Positions 18,901 through 27,549 of a DNA stretch of 64,000 bases are shown here, piece by piece (positions within the stretch are counted from its first letter, which is position 1; the number at the start of each line of letters is the position of its first letter). Made by a program: the position numbers and the translations under genes. This DNA is from an uncultured Alphaproteobacteria bacterium. GTDB lineage: Bacteria > Pseudomonadota > Alphaproteobacteria > Rs-D84. The notes below the pieces were generated by a model. That model made no database searches and was not told where the DNA came from. It saw nothing but the letters and a program-made list of their open reading frames with translations. The DNA lies in NCBI GenBank assembly GCA_937888635.1, contig CALARG010000004.1, forward strand, positions 1 to 64,000. Direction: 5' to 3'.

Positions 18901-20113
18901 GTATGTTGCGACCGCAGGTCAAGGCGAAGTTGACTGTCTGGCGGGTGGATATTGCGCCGGTGGAGCCAAGATAATGCGTGTCGGTAAAGGTGGACGCGAG
19001 GTATGTCCAAACGGCTATGCGTTATCTGATTCAGGGGCAGCAAGTGCACAGCAGTGCTATACAAGTTGCGCAATGGCAACCAATGCCCAAGAAATGTTCG
19101 GTCGCGACTATTATGCAAATGGTGTGGATACATGTGAAATAACACTGTGTCGCCCGGGGTATACTTTGAACGCTGGTGTGTGCGCAGTATGTCCGGCAAA
19201 TAATATCTGTACACCAGATATTGAACGCGGTAAACCACAACTGTGTTCAGATCTGACAAAGGGAACACACCAGTTCGCATCGGCAGGCTCTGAAAAGATT
19301 TCTGATTGCTATCTGAAATGTGAAGCCTATGATATTACCTATGGAACGGCGATTCCTGTGTCGGGTACTGAAAATTATCCGCTGCAGTGCAGATTTGACG
19401 GTTTGTCTGTCACCAAGAATCCGTGCGACATAGTTAACGGAACATGTGTAGAAAGATCATGTAACTATAACTATGAAATGATTGGTGGTAAATGTCAGGC
19501 ATGTGCACGCGAAAATGCATTGTCATACAAGAAAGATGGTGGCAACTGTGTTGTAGAGTCGTGTGTCAGCGGATTCCATCCAAATGGCCAGGCCTGCGAA
19601 GTTGATACCGTAGAATGTTCTGTTCCAAATGCGGTTGCGGCGACACGCGTTTGGGATGCATCAAAGCAAGCGTTTGGTGAATGTGTAATCACAGAATGCG
19701 AGGAAGGATATCATCTGGGGGCAAATACATGTCAGGCAGATGAACAGGTCTGTGAATTAGAACATGGTATTGGTATACGCGAATGGAATCACAAGAAAAA
19801 TACATGGGGCGATTGTATCGCAACCAAGTGTGATCCAGGCTATACAAATGACCGCAGCCAGACCAATGAACTGTGGAAACAGTGCGGACGATGCAACAAT
19901 ATGTACAGTGCGGGTGGCGAGTTGGCGGCCAGCAGCTATGTTGATGGTTGTGAGATTGCGACTTGTATGTACGAAGGTGAGTTGTACACACTGGAAAACA
20001 ATGAATGTGTTCTGATATGCGATACCTATTCAGATGAGACGGGATCGCGCAGATGGAATGCATCACGCAAGAAGTGTGAACGCACATGTGAACCAGGATA
20101 TATGTCTTGGTAA
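12986..20113 (+). CDS. Giant cysteine-rich secreted protein 1 (2,375 residues)
   Basis: Very large secreted protein with a signal peptide ending near ESFA (about residue 30). Layout: residues 50-90, Cys-rich GYYC and GRYC motifs; 100-400, many copies of an A-G-Y-Y/W-x-x-G-G-x-T unit; about 483-710 and 972-1270, six InlB B-type repeats (Listeria-Bacteroides repeats, signatures GYTFGGWY and LYAKW); about 1270-1590, GCC2/GCC3-like Cys-rich modules; 1592-2110, 145-residue tandem repeats; the rest, further Cys-rich EGF-like units. I see no C-terminal membrane helix, autotransporter barrel, sortase signal or type IX signal, so the route past the outer membrane and the anchor are unknown. Such modules usually serve adhesion or surface display; that is inference. 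A terminator follows. It shares recombining blocks with giant gene 2. Confidence 0.9.
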   Translation: MNLKCLMSRISAFFASLLFMVVFATESFAAMYLPGQVIEKFNYISNVTFTAQYTAVVCDAGTYLPEGGEECVACPAGYYCLGGGAPVVCPAGRYCLSGTQSANGSGLVAAGYYSTGGAKVQNPQFAEDCVGDGNACGLIDAGYWGAAGATTSTGSGKVAAGYYNLGGGTSATPEVRGKGCVNVSTTQCGTVAPGYWGEAGATRYGGSGAVAPGYYSTGGATSRTPSASGCAGKVAIIENGKLMGASDVDNTCGQVQAGYWNNACGINATGGVCSAEYQGGVIAAGHWGTVGATDSAGSGLLTPGYYSTGGATIEFPDPNQCVGNNTCGAVAAGYWNNGGGTSANGTCVSGKSCGQVNAGYYSTGGGTSATPTAAGNGCLANKSCGTCANWTYSGAGAASCTACPAVESGYAKLDSTGTGWTTYQKCVEIATESPENCASGKLQKIPTASGATTWATATVNANNPLVAKPGYIVSGTACLSEGYVVSFETNGGTDVADMTCTVESADITLPTPTKTGYTFGGWYQNSALTGNAVSVIAKGTCTSAYKLYAKWTVIERKITLNANGGTIVGGSSATPSACTVETADITLPKPTKTGYTFGGWYQNSALTGTAVTKIAKGACLSDYTLYAKWTVNTYTVTLDANGGTGGDTSVTATYGELLPAISALPSQDGYDFNGYWSAKTGGVQYYNMSGAAIEKWSTDAAGTLYAQWAAKGTCAAGTYYNEETGAVETCPAGSYCAGGTWGNDGNNCAIAKCPSDYPNSVAGASEEGQCYKASPKCWCSHDEAECASKGANSCMYNDVRFQGVTYKSNPDMCVAAPGSSDNTYCEIIKVSCKAGTYYTPTGDIEDGSCVSCATLGDGSFKTSYPSLVKYVADSDTGSTACFKSVDLPCTAPVCPLSGTGVCAYDASHSILGGGYLFYGTDEPLPGSAAAYVCPNASFTCNTGYDKNENADIDPTDGSASVPEELCTPHVYTFTLDPNGGETAVGKIYEKYSVGWYSNEAATAKITKVAVPVRPGYTFAGYYTKMTALEGAVPVIGVAGNILDEPDVAADAVLYAWWQVNTYTVKYNAAGASGTMDSVVHTCDEPLNLTPNAFTSATNDQQFMGWATEPNAATPEYTDGQKVVNLTLVNNAVVTLYPVWKACTACAAGKGATCSLTAPVGVCTYTTACAANYENLQNAGKYNPTCSAVKYAVNMETNGGEISSDYTMVSQCTVESGVIVLPTAAQISREDYRFEGWYDNVATTGSAISSIPAGGCTTNKTLYAKWVINVEMCQPGMYYNGTSFVACPKGYYCPGEGKVTMGVAGCRTVCPSGYDDGGTGYSDESQCQISVPQGSYLATAKGTNTTVCPAGKYTSGAVLVSYGDTSSCASCEAGNYCSNGTKRSCATETDGVFASSVANSDNINDCYTVTVAGKYIADNAVKTCVVPYYCPGDIKVSYGNSGGNLSCADLSDDVTWQSGVTASGASTPDKCYVVVADGKYWNGDAFATCKAGTYKTEHNVYYGQKSSCATCPAGYTSEAGASECYLTTTAGKYVATAGKGEVECKAGDFCPGGVKVMVSGVGGNTACKTLAGGKYSMSAAGTKSADMCYTESCALATNATTMSGKDYYGASVADTCVATLCKAGFTVVGGACSVCPANNVCNPAKDAGKPYTCSELTGGVYTKSAAQTGTVDNCYLTTTAGKYVATAGQGEVECLAGGYCAGGVDVKRTGTGGREACPAGYAMSGTGASEINQCYANCAMYSHATQMAGKDFYGTGVDTCEAVECETGFVLANGTCGSCPANSVCDPNYDGGKPHTCSELTNGKYTLSLENSSSIDACYTITTPGKYVAVAGQGEVACKVGDYCLGGVKVMYTATGGNSACSAFGAGYSSDVGASVETQCYQRCALAANATQMSGRDYYGTDATDTCAVASCVSGYTVAGGVCSVCPADHVCDPAKDNGAPHTCSELTDGVYTKSAMQNGSVDNCYLITTAGKYVATAGQGEVDCLAGGYCAGGAKIMRVGKGGREVCPNGYALSDSGAASAQQCYTSCAMATNAQEMFGRDYYANGVDTCEITLCRPGYTLNAGVCAVCPANNICTPDIERGKPQLCSDLTKGTHQFASAGSEKISDCYLKCEAYDITYGTAIPVSGTENYPLQCRFDGLSVTKNPCDIVNGTCVERSCNYNYEMIGGKCQACARENALSYKKDGGNCVVESCVSGFHPNGQACEVDTVECSVPNAVAATRVWDASKQAFGECVITECEEGYHLGANTCQADEQVCELEHGIGIREWNHKKNTWGDCIATKCDPGYTNDRSQTNELWKQCGRCNNMYSAGGELAASSYVDGCEIATCMYEGELYTLENNECVLICDTYSDETGSRRWNASRKKCERTCEPGYMSW
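13466..14413 (+). repeat. Block shared with giant gene 2
   Basis: Collinear with 38126-39949, including a 140-bp stretch (14138-14277) that is identical to 39674-39813. There are two length differences: 15 bp near 14010-14060, and an 861-bp segment (38816-39676) absent here at 14140/14141. Confidence 0.92.
17759..19320 (+). repeat. Tandem 435-bp coding repeats in giant gene 1
   Basis: Units start at 17759, 18194, 18632 and 19067 (spacings 435, 438 and 435 bp); the fourth is partial. Each encodes about 145 residues in the order CA...(N/H)AxxM, G(R/K)DYYG, CPA(N/D)xVC, CSELT, GKYVA, GQGEV, C..G.YC.GG. The copies have diverged, so the array is not very recent. Confidence 0.88.
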
Positions 20114-20137
20114 TGTGCAAGGAATCAAGGAAGGAAA

Positions 20138-20160
20138 AACCCGCCAATTGGCGGGTTCTT
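20138..20160 (+). terminator. Terminator after giant gene 1
   Basis: AACCCGCC and GGCGGGTT around AATT, then a T-rich tract. The sequence just before it (AATCAAGGAAGGAAAAA) is repeated after giant gene 2. Confidence 0.85.
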
Positions 20161-20192
20161 TGTTATAAAAAAAATCCCAATTAAGGGATTGG

Positions 20193-20405
20193 TTATTTGG
20201 CGCCCTGGGTGCGCGCAGAATGCAGCGCGTGTCGCAATGCCTGTTCGGCAATTTGGCGAATTTTTGGTGCGAATGTGCGCATGTTCATTGTGTCAGCAAC
20301 AGTGTTGCCAAACAAGCGCGCGATATATTCAATTTGTGTTGGTGCGATAATGTAAACATCACTGGTGATATCTTTTGGATTTAAGTTATGAATTTGTTCT
20401 TGCAT
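20193..20405 (-). CDS. Small protein of unknown function, 70 residues
   Basis: I chose the start at 20405 because GCAGGGGGA lies nine bases upstream; an in-frame codon 51 bases earlier has no ribosome site. The product begins MQEQIHNLNPKDI and has no signal peptide. It contains a YIAPTQIEYIARLFG-like helix and a basic C-terminus (ALRHALHSARTQGAK). It is predicted to be mostly helical and cytoplasmic. I do not recognise the family. It is divergent from secA, with its 3' end facing giant gene 1. Confidence 0.6.
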   Translation of the reverse strand: MQEQIHNLNPKDITSDVYIIAPTQIEYIARLFGNTVADTMNMRTFAPKIRQIAEQALRHALHSARTQGAK

Positions 20406-20501
20406 AATGCTAATTCCCCCTGCTTTGCCATGGTATTTTATCAGATTTTTTTGCATTTTGCACTTGTTTAATTTAAATAATGTTATTATATCATAAAGTG
20501 A

Positions 20502-20530
20502 TTGACCGAAAGGTGCAAAGTTGCTATATA
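20502..20530 (+). promoter_or_regulatory. Promoter for secA
   Basis: TTGACC (20502-20507) and TATATA (20525-20530) with a 17-base spacer, about 25 bases before the secA start codon. AAGGAAG is the ribosome site. Confidence 0.65.
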
Positions 20531-20555
20531 TTGCGTGATAAAATAAGGAAGAAAA

Positions 20556-23168
20556 ATGATTAAAAATGTAATTGGTAAATTGTTAGGTTCTGCAAATGAC
20601 AGATTGGTAAAAAGTTATGACAAGACGGTGTCTTTGATTAATGATTTGGAACCAAAATATCATGCAATGAGTGATGATGAATTGCGTGCGCAAACAGTAT
20701 CCCTGCGCGAGCGTTTAATTGCAGGTGAACGCGAAAAAGATATTTTGCCAGATGCCTTTGCTTTGGTGCGCGAGGCATCGGTGCGTACGATTGGGTTGCG
20801 CCACTTTAATGTTCAGATGATTGGCGGTATGGTGTTGACCAATGGCCAGATTGCAGAAATGAAAACCGGTGAAGGTAAAACGTTGGTTGCGACATTGGCT
20901 ATGTTTTTAAAGGCACTGCATGGTAAAGGTGCACATCTGATTACAGTAAATGATTATTTGGCGTCGCGCGATGCAAACTGGATGGGGGAAATTTATCGTT
21001 TCTTAGGTCTGACAGTTGGGATTGTTCAACATGATATGACCGATGAAGAAAGACGCGCTGCCTATGCGTGCGATATCACATATGTGACAAATTCAGAGTT
21101 GGGTTTTGACTATCTGCGCGATAATATGAAATTCAGCAAGGCACAACAGGTATTGCGGCCGTTCTTTTATGCGATTGTTGACGAAGTTGATAGTATTTTG
21201 ATTGACGAAGCGCGTACCCCATTGATTATTTCTGGGCCGGCCGAAGATACAAGTGAACTGTACGCCAAGGTTGATGCGGTTGTTGCCCAGTTTACAGAAA
21301 GTGATTTTAAGAAAGACGAAAAAGACCGTCATGTGACATTGACAGAATCAGGGGTTGATACGGCAACGCGTCTGTTAAAAGAAGCAAATTTATTGATTGG
21401 GGACAATTTGTATGCATCTGAAAATGCGCCATTGGTTATGCATATTCAACAGGCGTTGTTGGCGCATCATTTGTATCAGTTGAATGTAAACTATGTTGTA
21501 CGTAATGGCGAAATCTTGATTGTTGATGAATTTACAGGTCGTGTTATGACTGGGCGTCGCTTTGGCAAGGGGTTGCACCAGGCGATTGAAGCCAAAGAAC
21601 ATGTACCGGTTCAGCCAGAAAACCAGACAGTATCCAGTATTTCATATCAGAATTTGTTCCGGTTGTATCCAACTTTGTCGGGTATGACGGGTACTGCCAT
21701 GACCGAGGCGGCGGAATTTGAAGAAATTTACAAGTTGCGCGTGGTTTCAATCCCAACAAATCGCCCGGTCGCGCGTGTTGACCATCATGACGAGATTTAT
21801 CGTAATAAAGATGAAAAGTACGAAGCAATTTTAAAACAGATTTCAGATTGTGTCGCGCGCAAACAGCCGGTCTTGGTTGGTACTGTTTCAATTGAAAAGT
21901 CAGAAGAATTGGCGGAAATTGTGCGTAAAAAGTTAGGGATTAATCCGGCTGTTTTGAATGCAAAGCACCATCAGTCCGAAGCAAAAATTGTTGCCCAGGC
22001 GGGTGCCCCGGGCGCAGTGACAATTGCAACGAATATGGCAGGACGCGGTACAGATATTAAGTTGGGTGGTAATGCAGAAGAATTGATTGCAGAATTAGAT
22101 GCCGAGGCACCTGACTATGAAGAAAAAAAGAAAGAAATCTATTATACAATAGAAGCCAACAAAAAATTGGTTTTGGATGTTGGCGGGTTGTATGTTATTG
22201 GTACAGAACGGCATGAATCACGCCGTATTGATAATCAGTTGCGTGGTCGTTCAGGTCGTCAGGGCGACCCAGGTGATTCTAAGTTCTTTTTGGCGTTGGA
22301 TGATGATTTAATGCGTATATTTGGCGCGGCGCGTTTGCAGGGTATGTTGACAACACTGGGGTTGAAGCCGGGTGAAGCAATTACACACCCGTGGATTACA
22401 AAAGCGTTGGAAAAAGCCCAGAAACGCGTAGAAGCACGCTATTTTGAAGCGCGTAAAGAATTGCTGAAATATGACGATGTTGCAAATGAACAGCGTACGG
22501 TTATCTATAAGCAGCGTGATGATTTGATGACCAGTGAAGATTTGTCTGATTTGGCACGCGAAATGATTGGTGATGTTGTTGAACTGATTTGTGAAAACAA
22601 TATTCCAGAAAAAGGGACATCGGCGGATTGGAATATTGATGGTATTCGCAATTCTATGTTGCGTGTGTTTGCATTGGATATTACCGATGTAGAACGTTGG
22701 AAGACAGATGAAAACATTACAGAACGCAAGGCGTTTGAAGTGTTGCAAAAATTGGGATTGTATCGTTTTGAACAGCAGAAACAAAAGTATGGCCCAGAAT
22801 TGATGCAGTTGGCAATGCGCCAGATGATGCTGGGGGCGTTGGACAGTGTATGGAAAAAGCATTTGCAACAGATGGATTATCTGCAAAGTGCAATTGGATT
22901 GCGTGGTTATGCCCAGAAAAATCCGTTGTATGAATACAAGCGTGAAGCACTGGATTTGTTCAAGAATACAGTGACGAACTTTAAGGTGTTCTCGGTATCA
23001 ACGATTTGTCGTATGGAACTGACGCGTGAACAGGTTGATGCAACCGAGGCAGAACGTCAAAAGCATGACCAAGAACTGAATCAAGAGGCATTAAATTCGC
23101 GTCGCAATGCGCCCTGCCCGTGCGGTTCAGGTCAAAAGTTCAAACATTGCTGTGGTAAATTGCACTAA
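20556..23168 (+). CDS. secA: Preprotein translocase ATPase SecA
   Basis: Motor that pushes unfolded preproteins through SecYEG; it serves the many signal-peptide proteins here. Walker A is MKTGEGKT (about residue 105) and the DEAD-type box is VDEVDSILIDEARTPL. The PPXD region is followed by the second motor domain (MAGRGTDIKLGGNAEEL) and QLRGRSGRQGDPG. The C-terminus carries the zinc-binding CPCGSGQKFKHCCG that contacts SecB and phospholipid. At 870 residues it has the usual length. Its last codons form one arm of its own terminator. Confidence 0.98.
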   Translation: MIKNVIGKLLGSANDRLVKSYDKTVSLINDLEPKYHAMSDDELRAQTVSLRERLIAGEREKDILPDAFALVREASVRTIGLRHFNVQMIGGMVLTNGQIAEMKTGEGKTLVATLAMFLKALHGKGAHLITVNDYLASRDANWMGEIYRFLGLTVGIVQHDMTDEERRAAYACDITYVTNSELGFDYLRDNMKFSKAQQVLRPFFYAIVDEVDSILIDEARTPLIISGPAEDTSELYAKVDAVVAQFTESDFKKDEKDRHVTLTESGVDTATRLLKEANLLIGDNLYASENAPLVMHIQQALLAHHLYQLNVNYVVRNGEILIVDEFTGRVMTGRRFGKGLHQAIEAKEHVPVQPENQTVSSISYQNLFRLYPTLSGMTGTAMTEAAEFEEIYKLRVVSIPTNRPVARVDHHDEIYRNKDEKYEAILKQISDCVARKQPVLVGTVSIEKSEELAEIVRKKLGINPAVLNAKHHQSEAKIVAQAGAPGAVTIATNMAGRGTDIKLGGNAEELIAELDAEAPDYEEKKKEIYYTIEANKKLVLDVGGLYVIGTERHESRRIDNQLRGRSGRQGDPGDSKFFLALDDDLMRIFGAARLQGMLTTLGLKPGEAITHPWITKALEKAQKRVEARYFEARKELLKYDDVANEQRTVIYKQRDDLMTSEDLSDLAREMIGDVVELICENNIPEKGTSADWNIDGIRNSMLRVFALDITDVERWKTDENITERKAFEVLQKLGLYRFEQQKQKYGPELMQLAMRQMMLGALDSVWKKHLQQMDYLQSAIGLRGYAQKNPLYEYKREALDLFKNTVTNFKVFSVSTICRMELTREQVDATEAERQKHDQELNQEALNSRRNAPCPCGSGQKFKHCCGKLH

Positions 23169-23190
23169 ATTTGTTTAGTGCAATTTATTG
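23157..23190 (+). terminator. Terminator overlapping the secA stop codon
   Basis: A perfect 13-bp stem (23157-23169 with 23174-23186) around TTTG. The secA TAA (23166-23168) lies inside the 5' arm. Confidence 0.7.
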
Positions 23191-23248
23191 CGTTTTTATT
23201 TTGGTATTGTTTTCTTGCTGGTGATTTAAAGGTTAAAGGAAAGGGGTT

Positions 23249-26200
23249 ATGCAGCAATTTATTCATCTTCGTACACATTCGCGTTTTTCGGTTGGGGCAA
23301 GTACACTGACGGTTAAGGGAATACCAGGGTTGTGTCAAGGCGCGGGAATGAGTGCGTGTGCATTAACAGATACAAATCTGATGTCGGGGTGCGCCGAATT
23401 TTCAGATGTTATGCCCAAGAATAAATTGCAACCAATTATTGGGGTTGAAATAACACTAAATCATCATAATGCGGATCCAAAAATACTGCGGGCCGAGGCG
23501 TTGTCTAAAATTGTTTTGTTGGCCCAGAATCATGCCGGATATTTGAATTTGTGTGAATTGAACCGTGTGATGTATATGCGTACAGAAAATCATCATCTGG
23601 GACCGTATATTTCTTTTGATGAATTGACCAGTCACAGTGATGGGTTGATTTGTCTGTCAGGGGCGCATTTAGGGCCGATTGGTATGGCGATTTTGAATAA
23701 TCAGGATGAACTGGCCCGGGGGTATGCAAAGCGATTTTTAGAAATATTTGGCGACCGGTTTTATATGGAAATTCAGCGGCACGGTTTGGAAAATGAGATA
23801 AAGACTGAACCGGAATTCTTGAATATTGCCCAGGAATTAAATATTCCAATTGTTGCGACAAACGATGTATGCTTTGCGTCTGATAAGGACTATGAGCCGG
23901 CAGATGCGTTAAGTTGTGTGTTGGGACAGACCAAGGTTATTGACCCAGAGCGTCCCAGAAAATCTTCGGAACAATATTTTAAATCGTACCAGGAAATGTC
24001 TGAAATATTTTCTGACCTGCCCGAGGCGATTGAAAACACTGTTGTTATTGCACGGCGTTGTGGTTTTATGGTTAATGTGCATGAAAAACCTTTGTTGCCC
24101 CGATTTGGTGATGATTTAGAAACCGAATGTCAGATGTTGCGCGATAATACCATGAATGGGCTAAAGCGCAGATTGGAACAGCATAATATTACAGATACTG
24201 CGCCATACTATGAACAGGCTGAATTTGAATTAGGTGTTATTATCGGTATGGGATTCCCGGGGTATTTCTTGATTGTGGCGGACTATATTGATTGGTGCAG
24301 GAATAACGATGTTTTGACCGGCCCTGGGCGTGGTTCAGGGGCGGGTTCAATTGTGGCATGGGCACTGGGGATTACAAATGTTGACCCGTTAAAGTATGGG
24401 TTGCTGTTTGAACGATTTTTGAATCCAGACCGTATTTCTATGCCGGACTTTGACGTTGACTTTGAACCGACCGGAATTGAACGCGTTTTGGCGTATGTTT
24501 GTGATAAATATGGGCATGATTCAGTGTGTCGCATTATTACATTTGGTTCGTTGCAGGCGCGCGGTGCAATTCGCGATATTGGGCGTGTGTATGGTATGCC
24601 CTATTCTAAATCTGATAGATTGTCAAAGTTAATTCCACAGGATGCAAAGACACTGAAAGATGCGGTTGGTATGTCAACGGAAATTCAGGATATATTGAAT
24701 AACGACGAAGATTTAAGCAAGGTTGTAACCGTCGCCGAAGAATTAGAAGGCAGTTTGCGAAACCTGGGGCAACATGCGTGCGGTGTTGTTATTGGGGACA
24801 GACCAACAACCAAGATTGCGCCGGTCTATCGTGACCCAGCCAACCCGTTGCCGTCATGTCAATTTGATGGTAAATATTTGGAAAAGTCGGGGTTGATTAA
24901 GTTTGACTTTTTGGGATTGGAAACTTTGGTGGTGCTGAAATATGCAACACGGTTAATTCAGCAAACACGTGGGATTAACATTGACCTGGACCAAATCCCA
25001 ACAGATGATGCGAAAACAATGAAATTGTGGCAACAGGGGTTGACCGAAGGTATATTCCAATTTGATGCCCCGTTTGTTCAGCAGACCCTGCGCAAGATGC
25101 ATCCGACAAATTTCTTGGAAATATCGGCGTTGAATGCGTTAAATCGTCCGGGGCCAATTGCGTTTATTCCGCAATTTATTGCTCGTATGCATGGGGAAGA
25201 AAAAATTGAATATGTGCATCCGCGCGCAGAACCTATATTAAAAGAATCATACGGCATTATCGTTTATCAAGAACAGGTTATGCAGTTGACGCGCGTTCTG
25301 GCCGGGTTTACACGTGGACAATCAGACAATGTGCGCAAGGCAATGGGTAAAAAAATCATTGCTATGTTGGATGAACTGGAAGGTAAATTCTATGAAGGGT
25401 GCGAAAAGGAAGGAACGCTGGACCGCGCCACTGCCAAGGATTTGTGGGAAAAGTTCAAGGATTTTGCAAAATACGCATTTAATAAATCACATGCTATCGC
25501 CTATTCAATTGTGGCAAATCAGTGCGCCTATCTAAAGGCAAACTATACTCCAGAATTTTTGGCGGCCTCTATGTCCAGTAATTTGAATGATACCGACCAA
25601 TTGGCGATATTTGTGGATGATGCCAAGACTAATTTTGGTATTCAGATTGTCGCGCCAGATATTAATCAAAGTGAATCACTGTTTACAGTGCGTGACGGTA
25701 AAATTATCTATGGATTGGCAGCACTGAAGGGGGTTGGTACGGTCGCGACAGATGCAATCGTCGCAGAACGAAATGCAAATGGTAAGTTCAGGAATTTAAC
25801 AGACTTTGCAAAGCGTTGTGCGCCAATTATGAACAAGCGTATTTTAGAGGCCTTTGCTAAGACGGGTGTTCTGGATTCATTAGAGCCAAATCGGGCGCTG
25901 ATTTACCTGAATGCGGATGCGATTTTATCGTATGCGGCAAAGTCAAAAGATGGTGCTAATATGCTGTCACTGTTTGCAAATACGACCGAAGATGATGTTG
26001 ACGAGGACAGGCTGCGCAAGAATTTGCCCAAGACTGACCCATGGACATTCGGGCAAAAATTGGAAAATGAATTGTCTGCGTTGGGGTTCTATATCTCGGC
26101 ACATCCGTTGGATCAGTACAAGCACTTAATCCAACGATCTAATTTGGCAACCAGCGCAACTTTAGAGAAGATGGGCGACAGAAAACCGGTGCAAATTGCC

Positions 26201-26656
26201 GCAAATGTAAATAGTTTTGGGCGCCGCCGTACCAAGACGGGCAAGGAAATGATAACTATTAATGCGTCGGACAGCCATGGTAATATTGATGCGGTGGCAT
26301 TTGGCGATGCGTCTATTGAATTTGCCCAGATATTAGCGAATGAAAATGCGGTTGTTATTTCAGGAAAAACATCAAATCGTGATGACAGGGTGTCTATATT
26401 TGTGGACTCTATTACGCCGTTGACAGAATGGGTGGCAAAAATTGCCAAGAAGTTAACACTGGACATACGGGATCAGACTGTGTTGCAGGATGTGAAAAAG
26501 GCTTTGGTTGCCCTGCCCCGTGGATATACGCGTGTAGAATTAGTCCTGCATGGCGCAGAAAAAACGGCGACTGTTGCATTGCCAGGCGGTGTTGAATTAG
26601 GGGCGACGACGGTTGCGGACTTAACAGCATTGGGTTTAAAGGTAGAGGTGGAATAA
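23249..26656 (+). CDS. dnaE: DNA polymerase III alpha subunit
   Basis: Replicative polymerase. An N-terminal PHP domain (FIHLRTHSRFSV, ALTDTNLMSG) is followed by the C-family polymerase core with GPGRGSGAGSIVAWALGITNVDP and the catalytic MPDFDVDFE near residue 400. Fingers and beta-binding regions follow, then helix-hairpin-helix and a C-terminal OB fold (KPVQIAANVNSFGRRRTKTG). The length (1,135 residues) is normal for DnaE1. AAAGG and GGAAAGGGG precede the ATG. rsmH starts one base after its stop codon, so the two are probably coupled. Confidence 0.98.
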   Translation: MQQFIHLRTHSRFSVGASTLTVKGIPGLCQGAGMSACALTDTNLMSGCAEFSDVMPKNKLQPIIGVEITLNHHNADPKILRAEALSKIVLLAQNHAGYLNLCELNRVMYMRTENHHLGPYISFDELTSHSDGLICLSGAHLGPIGMAILNNQDELARGYAKRFLEIFGDRFYMEIQRHGLENEIKTEPEFLNIAQELNIPIVATNDVCFASDKDYEPADALSCVLGQTKVIDPERPRKSSEQYFKSYQEMSEIFSDLPEAIENTVVIARRCGFMVNVHEKPLLPRFGDDLETECQMLRDNTMNGLKRRLEQHNITDTAPYYEQAEFELGVIIGMGFPGYFLIVADYIDWCRNNDVLTGPGRGSGAGSIVAWALGITNVDPLKYGLLFERFLNPDRISMPDFDVDFEPTGIERVLAYVCDKYGHDSVCRIITFGSLQARGAIRDIGRVYGMPYSKSDRLSKLIPQDAKTLKDAVGMSTEIQDILNNDEDLSKVVTVAEELEGSLRNLGQHACGVVIGDRPTTKIAPVYRDPANPLPSCQFDGKYLEKSGLIKFDFLGLETLVVLKYATRLIQQTRGINIDLDQIPTDDAKTMKLWQQGLTEGIFQFDAPFVQQTLRKMHPTNFLEISALNALNRPGPIAFIPQFIARMHGEEKIEYVHPRAEPILKESYGIIVYQEQVMQLTRVLAGFTRGQSDNVRKAMGKKIIAMLDELEGKFYEGCEKEGTLDRATAKDLWEKFKDFAKYAFNKSHAIAYSIVANQCAYLKANYTPEFLAASMSSNLNDTDQLAIFVDDAKTNFGIQIVAPDINQSESLFTVRDGKIIYGLAALKGVGTVATDAIVAERNANGKFRNLTDFAKRCAPIMNKRILEAFAKTGVLDSLEPNRALIYLNADAILSYAAKSKDGANMLSLFANTTEDDVDEDRLRKNLPKTDPWTFGQKLENELSALGFYISAHPLDQYKHLIQRSNLATSATLEKMGDRKPVQIAANVNSFGRRRTKTGKEMITINASDSHGNIDAVAFGDASIEFAQILANENAVVISGKTSNRDDRVSIFVDSITPLTEWVAKIAKKLTLDIRDQTVLQDVKKALVALPRGYTRVELVLHGAEKTATVALPGGVELGATTVADLTALGLKVEVE

Positions 26657-26657
26657 T

Positions 26658-27503
26658 ATGAAGCATATTCCTGTGTTATTGGATGCGGTGTTGGACGGTC
26701 TGGGCGATATTTCTGGCAAGACAGTTGTTGATTGTACTTTTGGTGCCGGTGGGTATTCGCGGGCCTTTTTGGCGCGTGGTGCAAATGTTATTGCGTTTGA
26801 CCGCGATCCAAATGTTGTGGCGGATGCCGCCGCGCTGGCAGGTGAGTTCCCAGGGCGATTTGAATTTGTGGCGGCGCCTTTTTCAAAAATTGCAGATTTG
26901 GACAAAACGGTTGATGCGATTGTGTTTGATTTAGGGATATCTTCTATGCAGATTGATGTGGCGGCGCGAGGGTTTTCTTTTCGTATGGATGCGCCATTAG
27001 ATATGCGTATGGCGCAAAGTGGTATGACCGCCCAGGATTTAATCAAAGAAAAATCTGTTGGTGAATTGGCAGAAATTCTGCGTATTTATGGCGATGTTAA
27101 AAAAGCAAATATATTGGCGCGCGCGATAAAAGAGGCGTTGCCCCAAACAACATTTGAACTGCGTGATTTAATTCATAACCCAAAGGATGTTGCGCCGGTC
27201 TTTCAGGCATTGCGTATTGCGGTAAACGATGAAATGGGCGAAGTTGAACGCGCATTGGCGGTGGTGCCTGGGTTGTTGGCAGATGGTGGCAGGTGCATAT
27301 GTGTGACCTTTCATTCATTAGAAGACAGAATTGTAAAAAATACTTTTCGTACATGGACGACGCCGCGTGGAGATCCGCGTATGCCGGTGGTTGAAGATGC
27401 GCCGTTTAAGATGATAAAACCGGTTGTGCCATCACAGGACGAATTGGCAAACAATCCACGTGCCCGGTCGGCGCACATGCGGGGCGTTATAAAAACATGT
27501 TGA
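26658..27503 (+). CDS. rsmH: 16S rRNA m4C1402 methyltransferase RsmH
   Basis: SAM-dependent enzyme that N4-methylates C1402 in the decoding site. KHIPVLLDAVLDGL and DCTFGAGGYSRAFL are the typical N-terminus and SAM loop, FDLGISSMQID carries the catalytic region, and GRCICVTFHSLEDRIVKN with PSQDELANNPRARSAHMRG is the C-terminal signature. At 281 residues it is about 25-30 shorter than most homologues. It normally sits in the mraZ-rsmH-ftsL-ftsI cluster; here it follows dnaE and no division gene is adjacent. Confidence 0.97.
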   Translation: MKHIPVLLDAVLDGLGDISGKTVVDCTFGAGGYSRAFLARGANVIAFDRDPNVVADAAALAGEFPGRFEFVAAPFSKIADLDKTVDAIVFDLGISSMQIDVAARGFSFRMDAPLDMRMAQSGMTAQDLIKEKSVGELAEILRIYGDVKKANILARAIKEALPQTTFELRDLIHNPKDVAPVFQALRIAVNDEMGEVERALAVVPGLLADGGRCICVTFHSLEDRIVKNTFRTWTTPRGDPRMPVVEDAPFKMIKPVVPSQDELANNPRARSAHMRGVIKTC

Positions 27504-27549
27504 CCGTCTGTGTTGATTTTTTGTACGATTTTATAAAAGGAAGAAAGGA

